NCBI GenBank assembly: GCA_009692275.1
Contig: SHZL01000020.1
Coordinates: forward strand, 1 to 17,199
Source of the DNA: Lysobacterales bacterium
GTDB taxonomy: Bacteria; Pseudomonadota; Gammaproteobacteria; Xanthomonadales; SZUA-36
Direction of reading: 5' to 3'
Length of the DNA: 17,199 bases
Positions 6,653 through 14,370 of this stretch are shown piece after piece. How positions within the stretch are numbered: position 1 is the first letter of the stretch; every line of letters starts with the position of its first letter. Both the position numbers and the translations under genes were made by a program. The notes beneath the pieces were generated by a model. The model saw nothing but the letters and a program-made list of their open reading frames with translations. It was not told the DNA's origin and did no database searches.

Positions 6653-7903
6653 TCAGGTATCCAGTTGCCCCTTCATCGCAGCCAATACCTTTTGCAGGAA
6701 ATCACTGCTGTTCTGGCGATTCATGCTGCCGTTGAGGCATGAGCGCTCACTGAAATTCAGGCCCACCAGTCCTGCTCCGTGATCCGGAGAATAAAACAGG
6801 GCCGGCACCGGGTGTGCAGTATGCTTTCCGGTATTGCTGTCTGTCGAGTGATCAGCGGCGAGTGCGGTGATAATTTTCCTGTTCATCAACGGCGCCAGGA
6901 CCTTATCCATCCGTTCCAGAAAATCCCGCTTGGCTGCAGGCTTGCGATCATGGGCGCATACGTCCGGGGCCTTGAAGTGAACGAACGCCATGTCATTGCG
7001 CTGCAAAGCATCCAGCGCCGCTTGAATTTTCCCGGCAATATCCGTGTCAACTCCGCCGGTGAAGGACGGATTGCTGATCACCTCGTAGCCAAACATCCGC
7101 CCGAGTCCACATACGGTATTGCAGCCCGATATCACCGCAGCGCTCAAGCCCTGCTGGCGTATCACATTGTGTAAAACACCCCTGGACCCGGCGCCACGGG
7201 TAATGATGCCGTTGGCGGGAGGCTTGCCAGCCAAACTCCGGGCGATGTTTACCGGGTGGTTCTGCAGCAAGCCGTTTGCCAGCCTGAGGTACAGGTTGAT
7301 TTTTTCTGCGGTTTTGCGTGCGGCAGGCGACAGGGACAGGGCCATGCATTTCAATACCGGTGCCGACAACTCCTCGTCACCCGGGTCTGTATCGGAAACC
7401 CCCGGGTCCAGACCTTCGCCGGACAGCACCAACACGCCACGATGCTGGTGGGTGGATTGGAACTCGGCGACCACCCCGTCGCCCAGGTCAACGTGCTGCA
7501 GGACAGCAGCAAGCTCCCTGGCGCCCTCGGTAATGCGGCCTGCGCGCCGATCCAGCACCACAAATCCGCCAAAAGCGGGTTTCACGTGGGCAAAGTTGGC
7601 CCGCAGCGCAACCTCACCGGCTTGTAGCACGCGACCCGCGCCCTCAGCCTCCACGGGACCGCGCATCAGCGTGGGTAATTCAGCGGGTTCCAGCCCAAGC
7701 AGCAGACCGGCGCCCGAATGCGTGTTGGGTTGCGCTCCCTGGCCTACGGGGTCTACCAGGCCGCAGCGCCCCGCTGCCGCAAGGCCATCCAGCGCCGGGG
7801 TATGCGCCGCCTCAAGCGGTGTCTGCCCGCGCAAGGACTCGACCGGCAGGTCCCCTAGTCCATCGACGATCACCAGGACGCATTTGTACTTGACACTGGA
7901 CAT
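6653..7903 (-). CDS. archaeal-type (ApgM) phosphoglycerate mutase-like alkaline phosphatase superfamily protein
   Basis: This is a 416-residue protein of the cofactor-independent phosphoglycerate mutase family found mainly in archaea (ApgM), about the usual length. The N-terminal metal motif VIVDGLGDLP (11-20) and TPLEAAHTPALDGLAAAGRCGL are clear. So are the RGPVEAEG segment, KAPDVCAHD (311-319, ligands D314 and H318), AADHST (D351, H352) and HTAHPVPAL (H361). The nucleophile segment, typically GSDTAHL, reads NTHSGAG (60-66), so T61 replaces the usual serine and H62 the aspartate. The expected reaction is 3-phosphoglycerate to 2-phosphoglycerate in the cytoplasm, but this change leaves phosphatase or another phosphotransfer activity open. 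It starts 40 bp after the kinase-like gene and ends 133 bp before pstS. The ATG at 7903 has no strong ribosome binding site. Confidence 0.8.
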   Translation of the reverse strand: MSSVKYKCVLVIVDGLGDLPVESLRGQTPLEAAHTPALDGLAAAGRCGLVDPVGQGAQPNTHSGAGLLLGLEPAELPTLMRGPVEAEGAGRVLQAGEVALRANFAHVKPAFGGFVVLDRRAGRITEGARELAAVLQHVDLGDGVVAEFQSTHQHRGVLVLSGEGLDPGVSDTDPGDEELSAPVLKCMALSLSPAARKTAEKINLYLRLANGLLQNHPVNIARSLAGKPPANGIITRGAGSRGVLHNVIRQQGLSAAVISGCNTVCGLGRMFGYEVISNPSFTGGVDTDIAGKIQAALDALQRNDMAFVHFKAPDVCAHDRKPAAKRDFLERMDKVLAPLMNRKIITALAADHSTDSNTGKHTAHPVPALFYSPDHGAGLVGLNFSERSCLNGSMNRQNSSDFLQKVLAAMKGQLDT

Positions 7904-7943
7904 GGTTTAACCGCGGTCTCTGCAAAGGAACGTCAGCAAGCAG

Positions 7944-9323
7944 CTAACGGGAAGGCCTGGCTCGTCCCGACTTGCCTGCCTTGGTCAGCAGGGGTACTGA
8001 CTTTTGCCAGGCTTTACCGGTCACTTGCTTGCGCGTGCGACCGACAAAACCGCCAAAGACCGCCGCCGGACTGCCATGGAAATGCCGCGAAACTTCCTGG
8101 TTCACCACGCTGATAAGCTGGAAAATGGCCGTTTCACGGTCGACATTGGGAATAATGGGAGTATCACAGCGCTCCGCTTCGCTCAGCACAACGGATTGCA
8201 AGCGCCAAATGGAATCAAATTTGTTCAGGTACTTCCTGGCCCGCCGGCGCGGTTCATTCGTGCCGCGGCCAAGCAGGCGGGCTTTCAATTCCTTTTCCTG
8301 CATTACACCCAGCGTAACGTGAACCACCACCGCGTCCGTATCACGCGGCAGCATTTGCACCAGGCTGGGATGGGCGTGAACCCCTTCGAGGATCAGCGGC
8401 GTACTCTCACGGATAGCGCGCAGCATGACGGCTTCGCAGGCCAGGGCGAGCAGGTCTGTCTGCACACGGTAGCCTTCGGCTACCAGCAGGTCTTTGTTGC
8501 GATCCTTCTTGTCCTGTATCGGCAGTGTCCGCCACGCATCGAAAGAGGAACAATGTAAAACCGGCATCAGTTTCCTGGGAATCATTGAACGCATCACTTC
8601 GCGCAACATGTCCGTTGACTGGGTGCGGACAATGTCCAGCCTGTGTCCGATTTCATTTGCAATAGAGCTTTTTCCACTCCCTACCGCACCACAAATCAGC
8701 AACAGGAGAGGGCGGTCACTGTGCTGGAATTCGGTCCAGCACAGGTATTGGCTGGCTTGCGTATCACCCAGTTCCTGCTGCAGGCACAGATAAGTGAGAT
8801 AACCCAGTTGCCGGGTTGTAATAGAGCTGACACCGGAAGCAAGTAACTGGTTGTAAATGCTGTTGGTTATTTGCTCGGCATCTCCCGCTCGAATCGCGCT
8901 GGACTGGAGGTACCGCTGGTGTTTGCCACGCGAAAATGCGCTTTCCGTTCCATTCAGGTCAATGACCTTGATTCTCGTTGGAGCGCTTGCCGGCGCTCGA
9001 TACTGGGCTAGAATGGACTTCTCGCAGCTTGCGCCCAGCAGACCATCCACCAGCTTGCGCAAGTGCTGCGTTGAGATTTCGTCGGTGTCCGCCAGTGCAG
9101 CACGTACCTGGTTTGCCAGCTCGAATGATTGGTCGAATGGCAGGCCTGAACTGATCAGGTTGCGGATCAGGATGCCACGGAGAAAGGGCACCCGGGTATG
9201 TTCCTGCTTATTGCTGACTAGGGTTTTCAAGGCGCCTGCCGGGTATTCCTGATTAACTTGCCGGAATTGGCTTACAACAAGATCACAGCGGCCATTATGA
9301 TTGGCTGTACCGGGGTGACGCAA
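7944..9323 (-). CDS. 2-phosphoglycerate kinase-like P-loop protein with two ATP-cone-like N-terminal modules
   Basis: The kinase part (residues about 205-412) has the P-loop GAVGSGKSS (212-220), RTQSTDMLREVMRSMIPR, HCSSFDAWRTL and LILEGVHAHP (310-319). This order matches archaeal 2-phosphoglycerate kinase, which uses ATP to make 2,3-bisphosphoglycerate. Ahead of it are two modules of the ATP-cone type that this family carries once: TRVPFLRGILIRNLISSGL (43-61 onward) and TESAFSRGKHQRYLQ (126-140 onward). Residues 415-459 form a basic tail rich in Lys, Arg and Gly. Archaeal enzymes are near 300 residues; this one is 459. The start is uncertain: no in-frame ATG lies before the homology, so the longest frame uses TTG at 9323, while TTG at 9230 (MKTLVSNKQEH) would begin about where the family does. 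The mutase-like gene follows after 40 bp, suggesting one pathway. The substrate is inferred from homology only. Confidence 0.75.
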   Translation of the reverse strand: MRHPGTANHNGRCDLVVSQFRQVNQEYPAGALKTLVSNKQEHTRVPFLRGILIRNLISSGLPFDQSFELANQVRAALADTDEISTQHLRKLVDGLLGASCEKSILAQYRAPASAPTRIKVIDLNGTESAFSRGKHQRYLQSSAIRAGDAEQITNSIYNQLLASGVSSITTRQLGYLTYLCLQQELGDTQASQYLCWTEFQHSDRPLLLLICGAVGSGKSSIANEIGHRLDIVRTQSTDMLREVMRSMIPRKLMPVLHCSSFDAWRTLPIQDKKDRNKDLLVAEGYRVQTDLLALACEAVMLRAIRESTPLILEGVHAHPSLVQMLPRDTDAVVVHVTLGVMQEKELKARLLGRGTNEPRRRARKYLNKFDSIWRLQSVVLSEAERCDTPIIPNVDRETAIFQLISVVNQEVSRHFHGSPAAVFGGFVGRTRKQVTGKAWQKSVPLLTKAGKSGRARPSR

Positions 9324-9358
9324 GCTGACCGCCGTCCAGACGCGGCAATGCCAACACC

Positions 9359-9478
9359 AGGGAAGCTCCGAGAAAATGGCGGCACATCGACCTCCAAGGA
9401 TGGAGGAAATGCAGACGGGTTGTCGGGAACAACCCGTGCCCTGTACCGCAGGAACTCTGAATAAGTCAGAGTTTCCCT
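9359..9478. repeat. MITE-like 120-bp element with imperfect terminal inverted repeats and internal hairpins
   Basis: The left end AGGGAAGCTCCGA (9359-9371) and the right end TCAGAGTTTCCCT (9466-9478) are inverted repeats matching at 11 of 13. Inside are three hairpins: CCTCCA/TGGAGG (9391-9396 with 9401-9406), a perfect 9-bp stem ACGGGTTGT/ACAACCCGT (9415-9423 with 9429-9437), and a right-end stem GGAACTCTGA/TCAGAGTTTCC (9451-9460 with 9466-9476). There is no coding frame and no obvious target duplication. The right-end hairpin recurs at 10441-10470, so this is a dispersed repeat. It fills more than half of the divergent region 9324-9550. I saw no convincing promoter in the remainder (9479-9550). 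Confidence 0.6.
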
Positions 9479-9550
9479 AATTTGTAAATTCCGCCGACAT
9501 TGTTGAAAATACGCACCACTATGGACCCAAAACCCTGATATGGACATCAT

Positions 9551-10420
9551 GTGAAGCACAGCTCCCCTCCCAGTTTCGCGCACCGGCTTGATTTTCGCGA
9601 CAGCGGCGGTCCCTATCCCCTGATTGGGGCTGGTGATGCACTGCCCTACCTGACTTACAACAGCAGCGGCTCCGCCCGGGTATTGTTGGTGGCTGACCAT
9701 GCCAGCCCGTTTTTCCCCGCTGCCATGAACCAGTTGGGCCTGGAAGACTGGGTGATTGACCGGCATGTCACCTGGGACATCGGATCCAACCAGTTGACCG
9801 AATACCTTGCGGACCTGCTGGATGCGCCTGCAATCCTCGCGGGTTTTTCCCGCCTGATCGTTGATCCCAACCGGAAGCTGGACGACCCCACGGCGTTCGT
9901 GCAAGTCAGTGACGGCATTTCCATTCCGGGCAATCTTGCGCTGAACGCCGAGCAAAAAGCCTTGCGCGTGCAATCATTTTTTGCGCCATACCACGGGGCA
10001 ATTGCGCGACGCCTGGATGAATTCCGGGCTGGCGGCACCGTGCCCGTACTGATATCCGTGCATACCTGTACGCCGGTATTCGCAGAGTTTGTCCGCCCCT
10101 GGCATATCGGCGTCATGTGGGACAAGGATCCGCGCATTGCCGTGCCCTTAATGGAAAACCTGCGCAAAGTTGAAGACGTGTGTTTCGGTGATAACGAGCC
10201 CTATTCCGGGCGTCATTCCCATGACTTCACCATTGATCACCATGCGGAATCAGCGGGACTTGCCCATGTGGGCATCGAAGTGCGCCAGGACCTTGTCAGG
10301 GACAACGATGGTGCGCGGAAATGGGCTGGAATCCTCGCTGCCGCGCTACAGGACATCCTGGCGGACGAGGCGCTGTATTGCCGCCTGGATGAAACTTCCT
10401 CCCTGGGCCATGGCGGTTAG
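9551..10420 (+). CDS. N-formylglutamate amidohydrolase family protein
   Basis: This is a 289-residue cytoplasmic protein without signal peptide. It matches the FGase family: VLLVADHASPFFP (about 44-56), VIDRHVTWDIGS, AILAGFSRLIVDPNR, PVLISVHTCTPVF with the conserved SxHxxTP-like core, RHSHDFTIDHHAESAGL, and HVGIEVRQDLV near the C-terminus. Characterised members hydrolyse N-formylglutamate to glutamate and formate (HutG step of histidine degradation), and others act on related N-acyl amino acids. No other histidine-utilisation gene is present, so the substrate is open. GTG at 9551 is the first usable start, since an in-frame TGA lies 15 bases upstream; only a weak GGA precedes it. It runs divergently from the kinase-like gene, and a hairpin repeat lies just after its stop. 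Confidence 0.87.
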   Translation: MKHSSPPSFAHRLDFRDSGGPYPLIGAGDALPYLTYNSSGSARVLLVADHASPFFPAAMNQLGLEDWVIDRHVTWDIGSNQLTEYLADLLDAPAILAGFSRLIVDPNRKLDDPTAFVQVSDGISIPGNLALNAEQKALRVQSFFAPYHGAIARRLDEFRAGGTVPVLISVHTCTPVFAEFVRPWHIGVMWDKDPRIAVPLMENLRKVEDVCFGDNEPYSGRHSHDFTIDHHAESAGLAHVGIEVRQDLVRDNDGARKWAGILAAALQDILADEALYCRLDETSSLGHGG

Positions 10421-10440
10421 GCCAAACCAGGACACCTTTA

Positions 10441-10470
10441 GGGAAGCTCTGAATAAATCAGAGTTTCCTT
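10441..10470. repeat. short hairpin copy of the repeat family
   Basis: GGGAAGCTCTGA (10441-10452), a 5-base loop ATAAA, and TCAGAGTTTCCTT (10458-10470) form an imperfect hairpin. It is nearly identical to the right end of the element at 9451-9478 (GAATAA-R-TCAGAGTTTCC shared). It lies 20 bp after the FGase stop and 22 bp before the M13 peptidase start. It could act as a weak terminator or mRNA processing hairpin, but there is no proper U-tract. Confidence 0.65.
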
Positions 10471-10492
10471 AGCTTTTCTGTGGAGCAAATTC

Positions 10493-12553
10493 ATGCGGTT
10501 TACCCATACCCGGTATGTTTCGTGTGTGCTGGCCCTGGCAGCCTGCACCATGGCGACAGCACAGCAAGACCAGCCCACCACCAGCCTGCCCTACACCCCC
10601 AGCCTGAACATTGCGGCCATGGACCCGGGTGCTGAGCCCTGCGTGAACCTGTACCAGTACGCCTGCGGAGGATGGATTAAAAACAATCCGATACCTGACA
10701 ACCAGTCACACTGGAGCACCTATGCAAAGGCCTATGTGGATAACCAGCGCTATCTGTGGGGCATCCTTGCAGAGGACGCTGCGGACACGCCGACGCGCAA
10801 CGCCAATCAGAAACTGATTGGCGACTACTTTGCTGCCTGCATGAGCACAGAACGCATCGACGAACAGGGGCTCTCGCCCATGGACCATGAGTTGAGCATC
10901 ATCGCCGGGTTGGATGATAAATCGAAGCTGGGTGAAGTCCTGGGCAAACTGATCCAGGCGACTGACTCAACAGCTTTCTTCCTGGGTGTTGGTTCGGAAC
11001 AGGATGCCCTGGATTCGTCCATCATGATCGGCGGAGTGGATGCCGGCGGCCTGGGTCTGCCCGACCGGGACTATTATCTCGACGCAAGTGCGGACAAGCT
11101 GGCGACGCGCATCGCTTATCTCTCCCACGTTACAGCCATGTTTGGGCTATTAGGCCAGACACCGGACCAGGCGAAGCAATCGGCTGATGTAGTAATGCGC
11201 ATTGAGACTGACCTCGCCAGGGCCAGCCTGACAGTGGTTGAACGGCGCGACCCGCACAAGGTGTACCACCGCCAGACTTTGCAGGAACTCCAGGTGCAGT
11301 GGCCGGCGATCGACTGGGCCGTGCTGTTCCAACTCGCCGGGCTTAATCCCGCTCCCTGGCTCAATGTGTCCCAACCACAGTTCCTGACTGAGGCCCAGGC
11401 TCTCATCACCCGCGAATCGCTGGACGACCTGAAAACCTATTTGCGCTGGGGGCTGTTGAACACCCGCGCCGCCCTGTTATCACGCCCGTTTCGTGACCAG
11501 GATTTTGCGTTTTTTGGCACCGTCCTGCGTGGCGTCAAAGAGCAGAAACCGCGCTGGCAAACCTGCGTAACCCAGGTGGATGACCAGTTGGGCGAGGCCC
11601 TGGGCCGTGAGTTCGTGGAACGCAATTTCCCCCCCGAAGTGCGGGCGGATGCGCAGCGCATGAGCCTGCAGATCCAGCAGGCCATGGCTGAGCGCATCAA
11701 TCAACTTTCATGGATGAGCCCGGAGACGCGCGCACAGGCGCAACAGAAGCTGGAAAAAATGCGCGACAAGGTTGGTTACCCCGACAAGTGGAGAGACTAT
11801 TCGCCAATCCGCGTCAGCCGGGACGATTACTTTGGCAACGTGACCCGTGCCACGGGCTTTGAACTCAAGCGCCAGATGTCCCGTATTGGCAAGCCCGTTG
11901 ACCGGGATGAATGGGGCATGACACCCGCCACGGTAAACGCCTATTACAACCCGTCCATGAACGACATCAATTTTCCTGCCGCTGTATTGATGCCCCCTTT
12001 GTATGATCCGAAGATGGACGCGGCGCCCAATTACGGCAATACCGGCGGAACCATAGGGCACGAACTGGTGCACGGCTTCGATGACGAGGGCCGGCAATTC
12101 GACGGTGACGGGAATTTGCGTGACTGGTGGACGGAGCAAGATGCTGCCTCGTTTGAGCAAGGCGCAAAATGTATCCGCGACCAGTACGCCAGCTACCGGG
12201 TCATCGACGAGATTTTCATCAATGCAGAATTAACCGCCGGTGAAGATATCGCCGACTTCGGTGGCCTGATCCTGGCCTGGCAAGCCTGGAAGCTGGAAAC
12301 TGCAGGCCAGGATTTACCCGTGGTGGACAACCTGACACCGGACCAGCGCTTTTTTGTCGGCTTTGCCCAGTGGGCCTGTGCTAATGAACGCCCGGAATCC
12401 CTGCGCGTGAGTGCGGCAACGGACCCTCATTCGCCACCCATGTACCGTATCAATGGAGTGGTGGTGAACATGCCGCAATTCGCTACAGCATTTCATTGCG
12501 CCGCAGATGCCCCCATGGTCAAGCCGGCCGCCGACATTTGCCGGATCTGGTAA
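10493..12553 (+). CDS. M13 (neprilysin/PepO) family zinc metallopeptidase, exported
   Basis: This is a zinc endopeptidase of 686 residues, full family length. The N-terminus is a signal peptide; LAAC at residues 15-18 fits a lipobox, while cleavage after ATA is also possible, so it may be a lipoprotein or periplasmic. The M13_N part begins at DPGAEPCVNLYQYACGGWIKNNPIP. The catalytic region is complete: substrate-binding NAYYN (482-486), HELVH (H523, E524, H527), GEDIAD giving third ligand E584 and D588, DDEGRQFDGDGNLRDWW, and the characteristic C-terminal CRIW. Bacterial relatives degrade oligopeptides in the envelope. The ATG at 10493 has GGAG 8 bases upstream. It follows the FGase gene by 72 bp, separated by a hairpin repeat, and converges with the aminotransferase gene after 12 bp. 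Confidence 0.95.
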   Translation: MRFTHTRYVSCVLALAACTMATAQQDQPTTSLPYTPSLNIAAMDPGAEPCVNLYQYACGGWIKNNPIPDNQSHWSTYAKAYVDNQRYLWGILAEDAADTPTRNANQKLIGDYFAACMSTERIDEQGLSPMDHELSIIAGLDDKSKLGEVLGKLIQATDSTAFFLGVGSEQDALDSSIMIGGVDAGGLGLPDRDYYLDASADKLATRIAYLSHVTAMFGLLGQTPDQAKQSADVVMRIETDLARASLTVVERRDPHKVYHRQTLQELQVQWPAIDWAVLFQLAGLNPAPWLNVSQPQFLTEAQALITRESLDDLKTYLRWGLLNTRAALLSRPFRDQDFAFFGTVLRGVKEQKPRWQTCVTQVDDQLGEALGREFVERNFPPEVRADAQRMSLQIQQAMAERINQLSWMSPETRAQAQQKLEKMRDKVGYPDKWRDYSPIRVSRDDYFGNVTRATGFELKRQMSRIGKPVDRDEWGMTPATVNAYYNPSMNDINFPAAVLMPPLYDPKMDAAPNYGNTGGTIGHELVHGFDDEGRQFDGDGNLRDWWTEQDAASFEQGAKCIRDQYASYRVIDEIFINAELTAGEDIADFGGLILAWQAWKLETAGQDLPVVDNLTPDQRFFVGFAQWACANERPESLRVSAATDPHSPPMYRINGVVVNMPQFATAFHCAADAPMVKPAADICRIW

Positions 12554-12565
12554 GCCCGGATTGCT

Positions 12566-13714
12566 CTACACTGCAAGCAGGCGCGCGGCAGCTTCGCGCA
12601 GGGTGTCGTCACCCTTGGCAAAGCAAAAGCGGATGACACGCTGCTCCGGAGGGTGTTCATAGAACACCGACACGGGTATGGCTGCCACTTTGTGCTCGCG
12701 CGTCAAGCGGTTGACAAAATCCATGTCAGTTGCGCCGCTGACGCCACTGTACTCGGCCAGTTGAAAAAACGTCCCGGCACTGGGCGGCAGGCGGAACGCG
12801 GATGGCGCCAGCAGGCTGCGGAACAGGTCGCGTTTTTGCTGGTAAAACGCAGCCAGGGTGCAGTGGTGCTGCGGGCATTCGCGCAAGAAGTCGGCCAGGG
12901 CATACTGCATGGGCGCATTGGTGCTGAAGTTGATGAACTGGTGTATGCGCAGGAACTCTTGCATGAGCTTTGCCGGCGCCACGCAGTAGCCTACGCGCCA
13001 ACCGGTAGCGTGGTAGGTTTTGCCAAATGAAAACACCGCGAAGGTCCTGCTGGCAAGGTCAGGGTAACGCAACAGGCTGAGGTGGGCTTGTCCGTCGAAC
13101 ACGATGTGCTCGTAGACCTCATCCGACACCAGGCAGATGCGGCTACCGGTTGTGATCTCGCGCAGGCAATCGATATCGTGCTGTGACCAGGTGGTTGCCG
13201 AGGGGTTGTGCGGCGTGTTCAGCATGATCAGGCGCGTGCGCTCATTGACGGTGCCACGCACGCGGTCCCAGTCAATGCGAAAATCGGGGTAAACCGTTGG
13301 AATGCGATGGGTGATTCCGCCATTGAGCGTGATGGCAGGGGCATACGTGTCGTAGGCCGGGTCGAAGATAATGGCTTCATCGCCCGGATGCACCACGGCA
13401 GTCACGGCACAGTAAATGGCCTCGGTAGCGCCAGGCGTCACGGTGACTTCGCGCTGCGGATCAACCACCCGCCCATACAGGGCATGAACCTTGTGCGCAA
13501 TCTGTTCACACAGTTCAGGCACTCCGGCCATTGGTGCATACTGGTTGTGCCCGTGCTCCAGGTGCCAGGCAACGCGTTCGCGCAATAGGGGCGGCCCGTC
13601 AAAATCCGGAAAGCCCTGGGACAGGTTGATGGCGCCATGCTCCAGCGCCATGCGCGACATCACCGTAAAAATCGTGGTGCCGGCCCCGGGTAGCTTGCTT
13701 TTTAATTCCAACAT
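12566..13714 (-). CDS. ybdL: YbdL-like methionine aminotransferase (class I, PLP-dependent)
   Basis: This is a 382-residue fold-type I aminotransferase. Its N-terminus SKLPGAGTTIFTVMSRMA and AINLSQGFPDFDGP (29-41) closely follow E. coli YbdL, which transaminates methionine with 2-oxo acids; kynurenine aminotransferase is the related group. PLP residues are visible: YDTYAPA, N170-P171 in NTPHNPSATTW, D198 and Y201 in SDEVYEHI, and the Schiff-base lysine K232 in SFGKTYHATGW. R362 near the C-terminus should bind the substrate carboxylate. It is a cytoplasmic dimer by family. The start ATG at 13714 lies 35 bp from the divergent yceH gene, so the two share a promoter region. No damage is seen. Methionine as substrate is inferred from similarity alone. 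Confidence 0.9.
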   Translation of the reverse strand: MLELKSKLPGAGTTIFTVMSRMALEHGAINLSQGFPDFDGPPLLRERVAWHLEHGHNQYAPMAGVPELCEQIAHKVHALYGRVVDPQREVTVTPGATEAIYCAVTAVVHPGDEAIIFDPAYDTYAPAITLNGGITHRIPTVYPDFRIDWDRVRGTVNERTRLIMLNTPHNPSATTWSQHDIDCLREITTGSRICLVSDEVYEHIVFDGQAHLSLLRYPDLASRTFAVFSFGKTYHATGWRVGYCVAPAKLMQEFLRIHQFINFSTNAPMQYALADFLRECPQHHCTLAAFYQQKRDLFRSLLAPSAFRLPPSAGTFFQLAEYSGVSGATDMDFVNRLTREHKVAAIPVSVFYEHPPEQRVIRFCFAKGDDTLREAAARLLAV

Positions 13715-13736
13715 GACATCAAATGTAGCAGAGATT

Positions 13737-13742
13737 AAGGAG
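13737..13742 (+). promoter_or_regulatory. ribosome binding site of yceH
   Basis: AAGGAG lies 7 bases before the GTG at 13750. It decides the GTG start for this gene, which has no ATG nearby. Confidence 0.75.
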
Positions 13743-13749
13743 ATTTATT

Positions 13750-14370
13750 GTGCAGTTGCTAAGTGAAATACAGGCGCGTGTTTTGGGGTGCCTGATTGAG
13801 AAGAAGGAAACCACGCCTGAACAATACCCCTTGACCACCAACTCGCTGCGACTGGCCTGTAACCAGAAAACCGCCAGGAACCCGATAACAAACTATACCG
13901 AGGGCGAAGTTGGCCATGCCGTGCGTGAACTTATCGCCATGGGTTTTGCCCACGAAGCATGGGGTGCGCGCGTGGCCAAATATGAACACGATGCCGCCAG
14001 GGCGCTGGGCGTGCAAGGCAAGGCATTGGCCCTGTTGTGCCCATTGATCCTGCGCGGACCGCAAACGGCCGGTGAACTCAAGGTCAACGCCCAGCGCCTG
14101 TTCGCCTTCGAAGATTTGGACGATGTCCTGCATATGCTGCACCGCCTCGCCGAACAGGATCCGGCCATGGTGGTTTGCCTGCCACGTCAGCCCGGGCAGA
14201 AGGAAGAGCGCTATGCCCACTTGTTGTGTGGCGAACCCTTGATTTCCCAGTTCATTGCGCACGTCAACTACGCCACCGCAAGTGCCCCGGATGGCAAGCA
14301 CCAGGACCTGGAAGACCGCATCAGCGTATTGGAGGCCCAGGTCGCCGAACTGTTGAGCAGGCTTGCATGA
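13750..14370 (+). CDS. yceH: YceH (UPF0502/DUF480) family protein
   Basis: This is a 206-residue protein of the UPF0502 family. The diagnostic N-terminus LSEIQARVLGCLIEKKETTPEQYPLTTNSLRLACNQKTARNP is clear. The family has two tandem winged-helix domains (here about residues 4-85 and 88-165), so DNA binding is likely but its target is unknown. Residues about 184-206 (DLEDRISVLEAQVAELLSRL) form a short heptad coiled coil, probably for dimerisation. It starts with GTG supported by a strong AAGGAG site. Its stop overlaps the ATG of the crotonase gene by 4 bp (ATGA), so the two are co-translated. It is divergent from the aminotransferase gene. Confidence 0.93.
   Translation: MQLLSEIQARVLGCLIEKKETTPEQYPLTTNSLRLACNQKTARNPITNYTEGEVGHAVRELIAMGFAHEAWGARVAKYEHDAARALGVQGKALALLCPLILRGPQTAGELKVNAQRLFAFEDLDDVLHMLHRLAEQDPAMVVCLPRQPGQKEERYAHLLCGEPLISQFIAHVNYATASAPDGKHQDLEDRISVLEAQVAELLSRLA

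Noticed and set aside
9272..9973. Minus-strand open frame of 233 codons across the divergent region
   Set aside because: It overlaps both the FGase gene in antisense and the repeat element; the FGase frame carries clear family motifs, this one none.
10441..10470. Rho-independent terminator for the FGase gene
   Set aside because: The hairpin is a copy of a dispersed repeat and lacks a continuous T-tract, so it is listed as a repeat.
13759..14301. Minus-strand frame of 180 codons opposite yceH
   Set aside because: It is a shadow of the strongly recognisable YceH coding sequence.
14175..14366. Longer N-terminus for the crotonase
   Set aside because: This part lies inside yceH in another frame, and crotonase similarity starts at the ATG overlapping the yceH stop.
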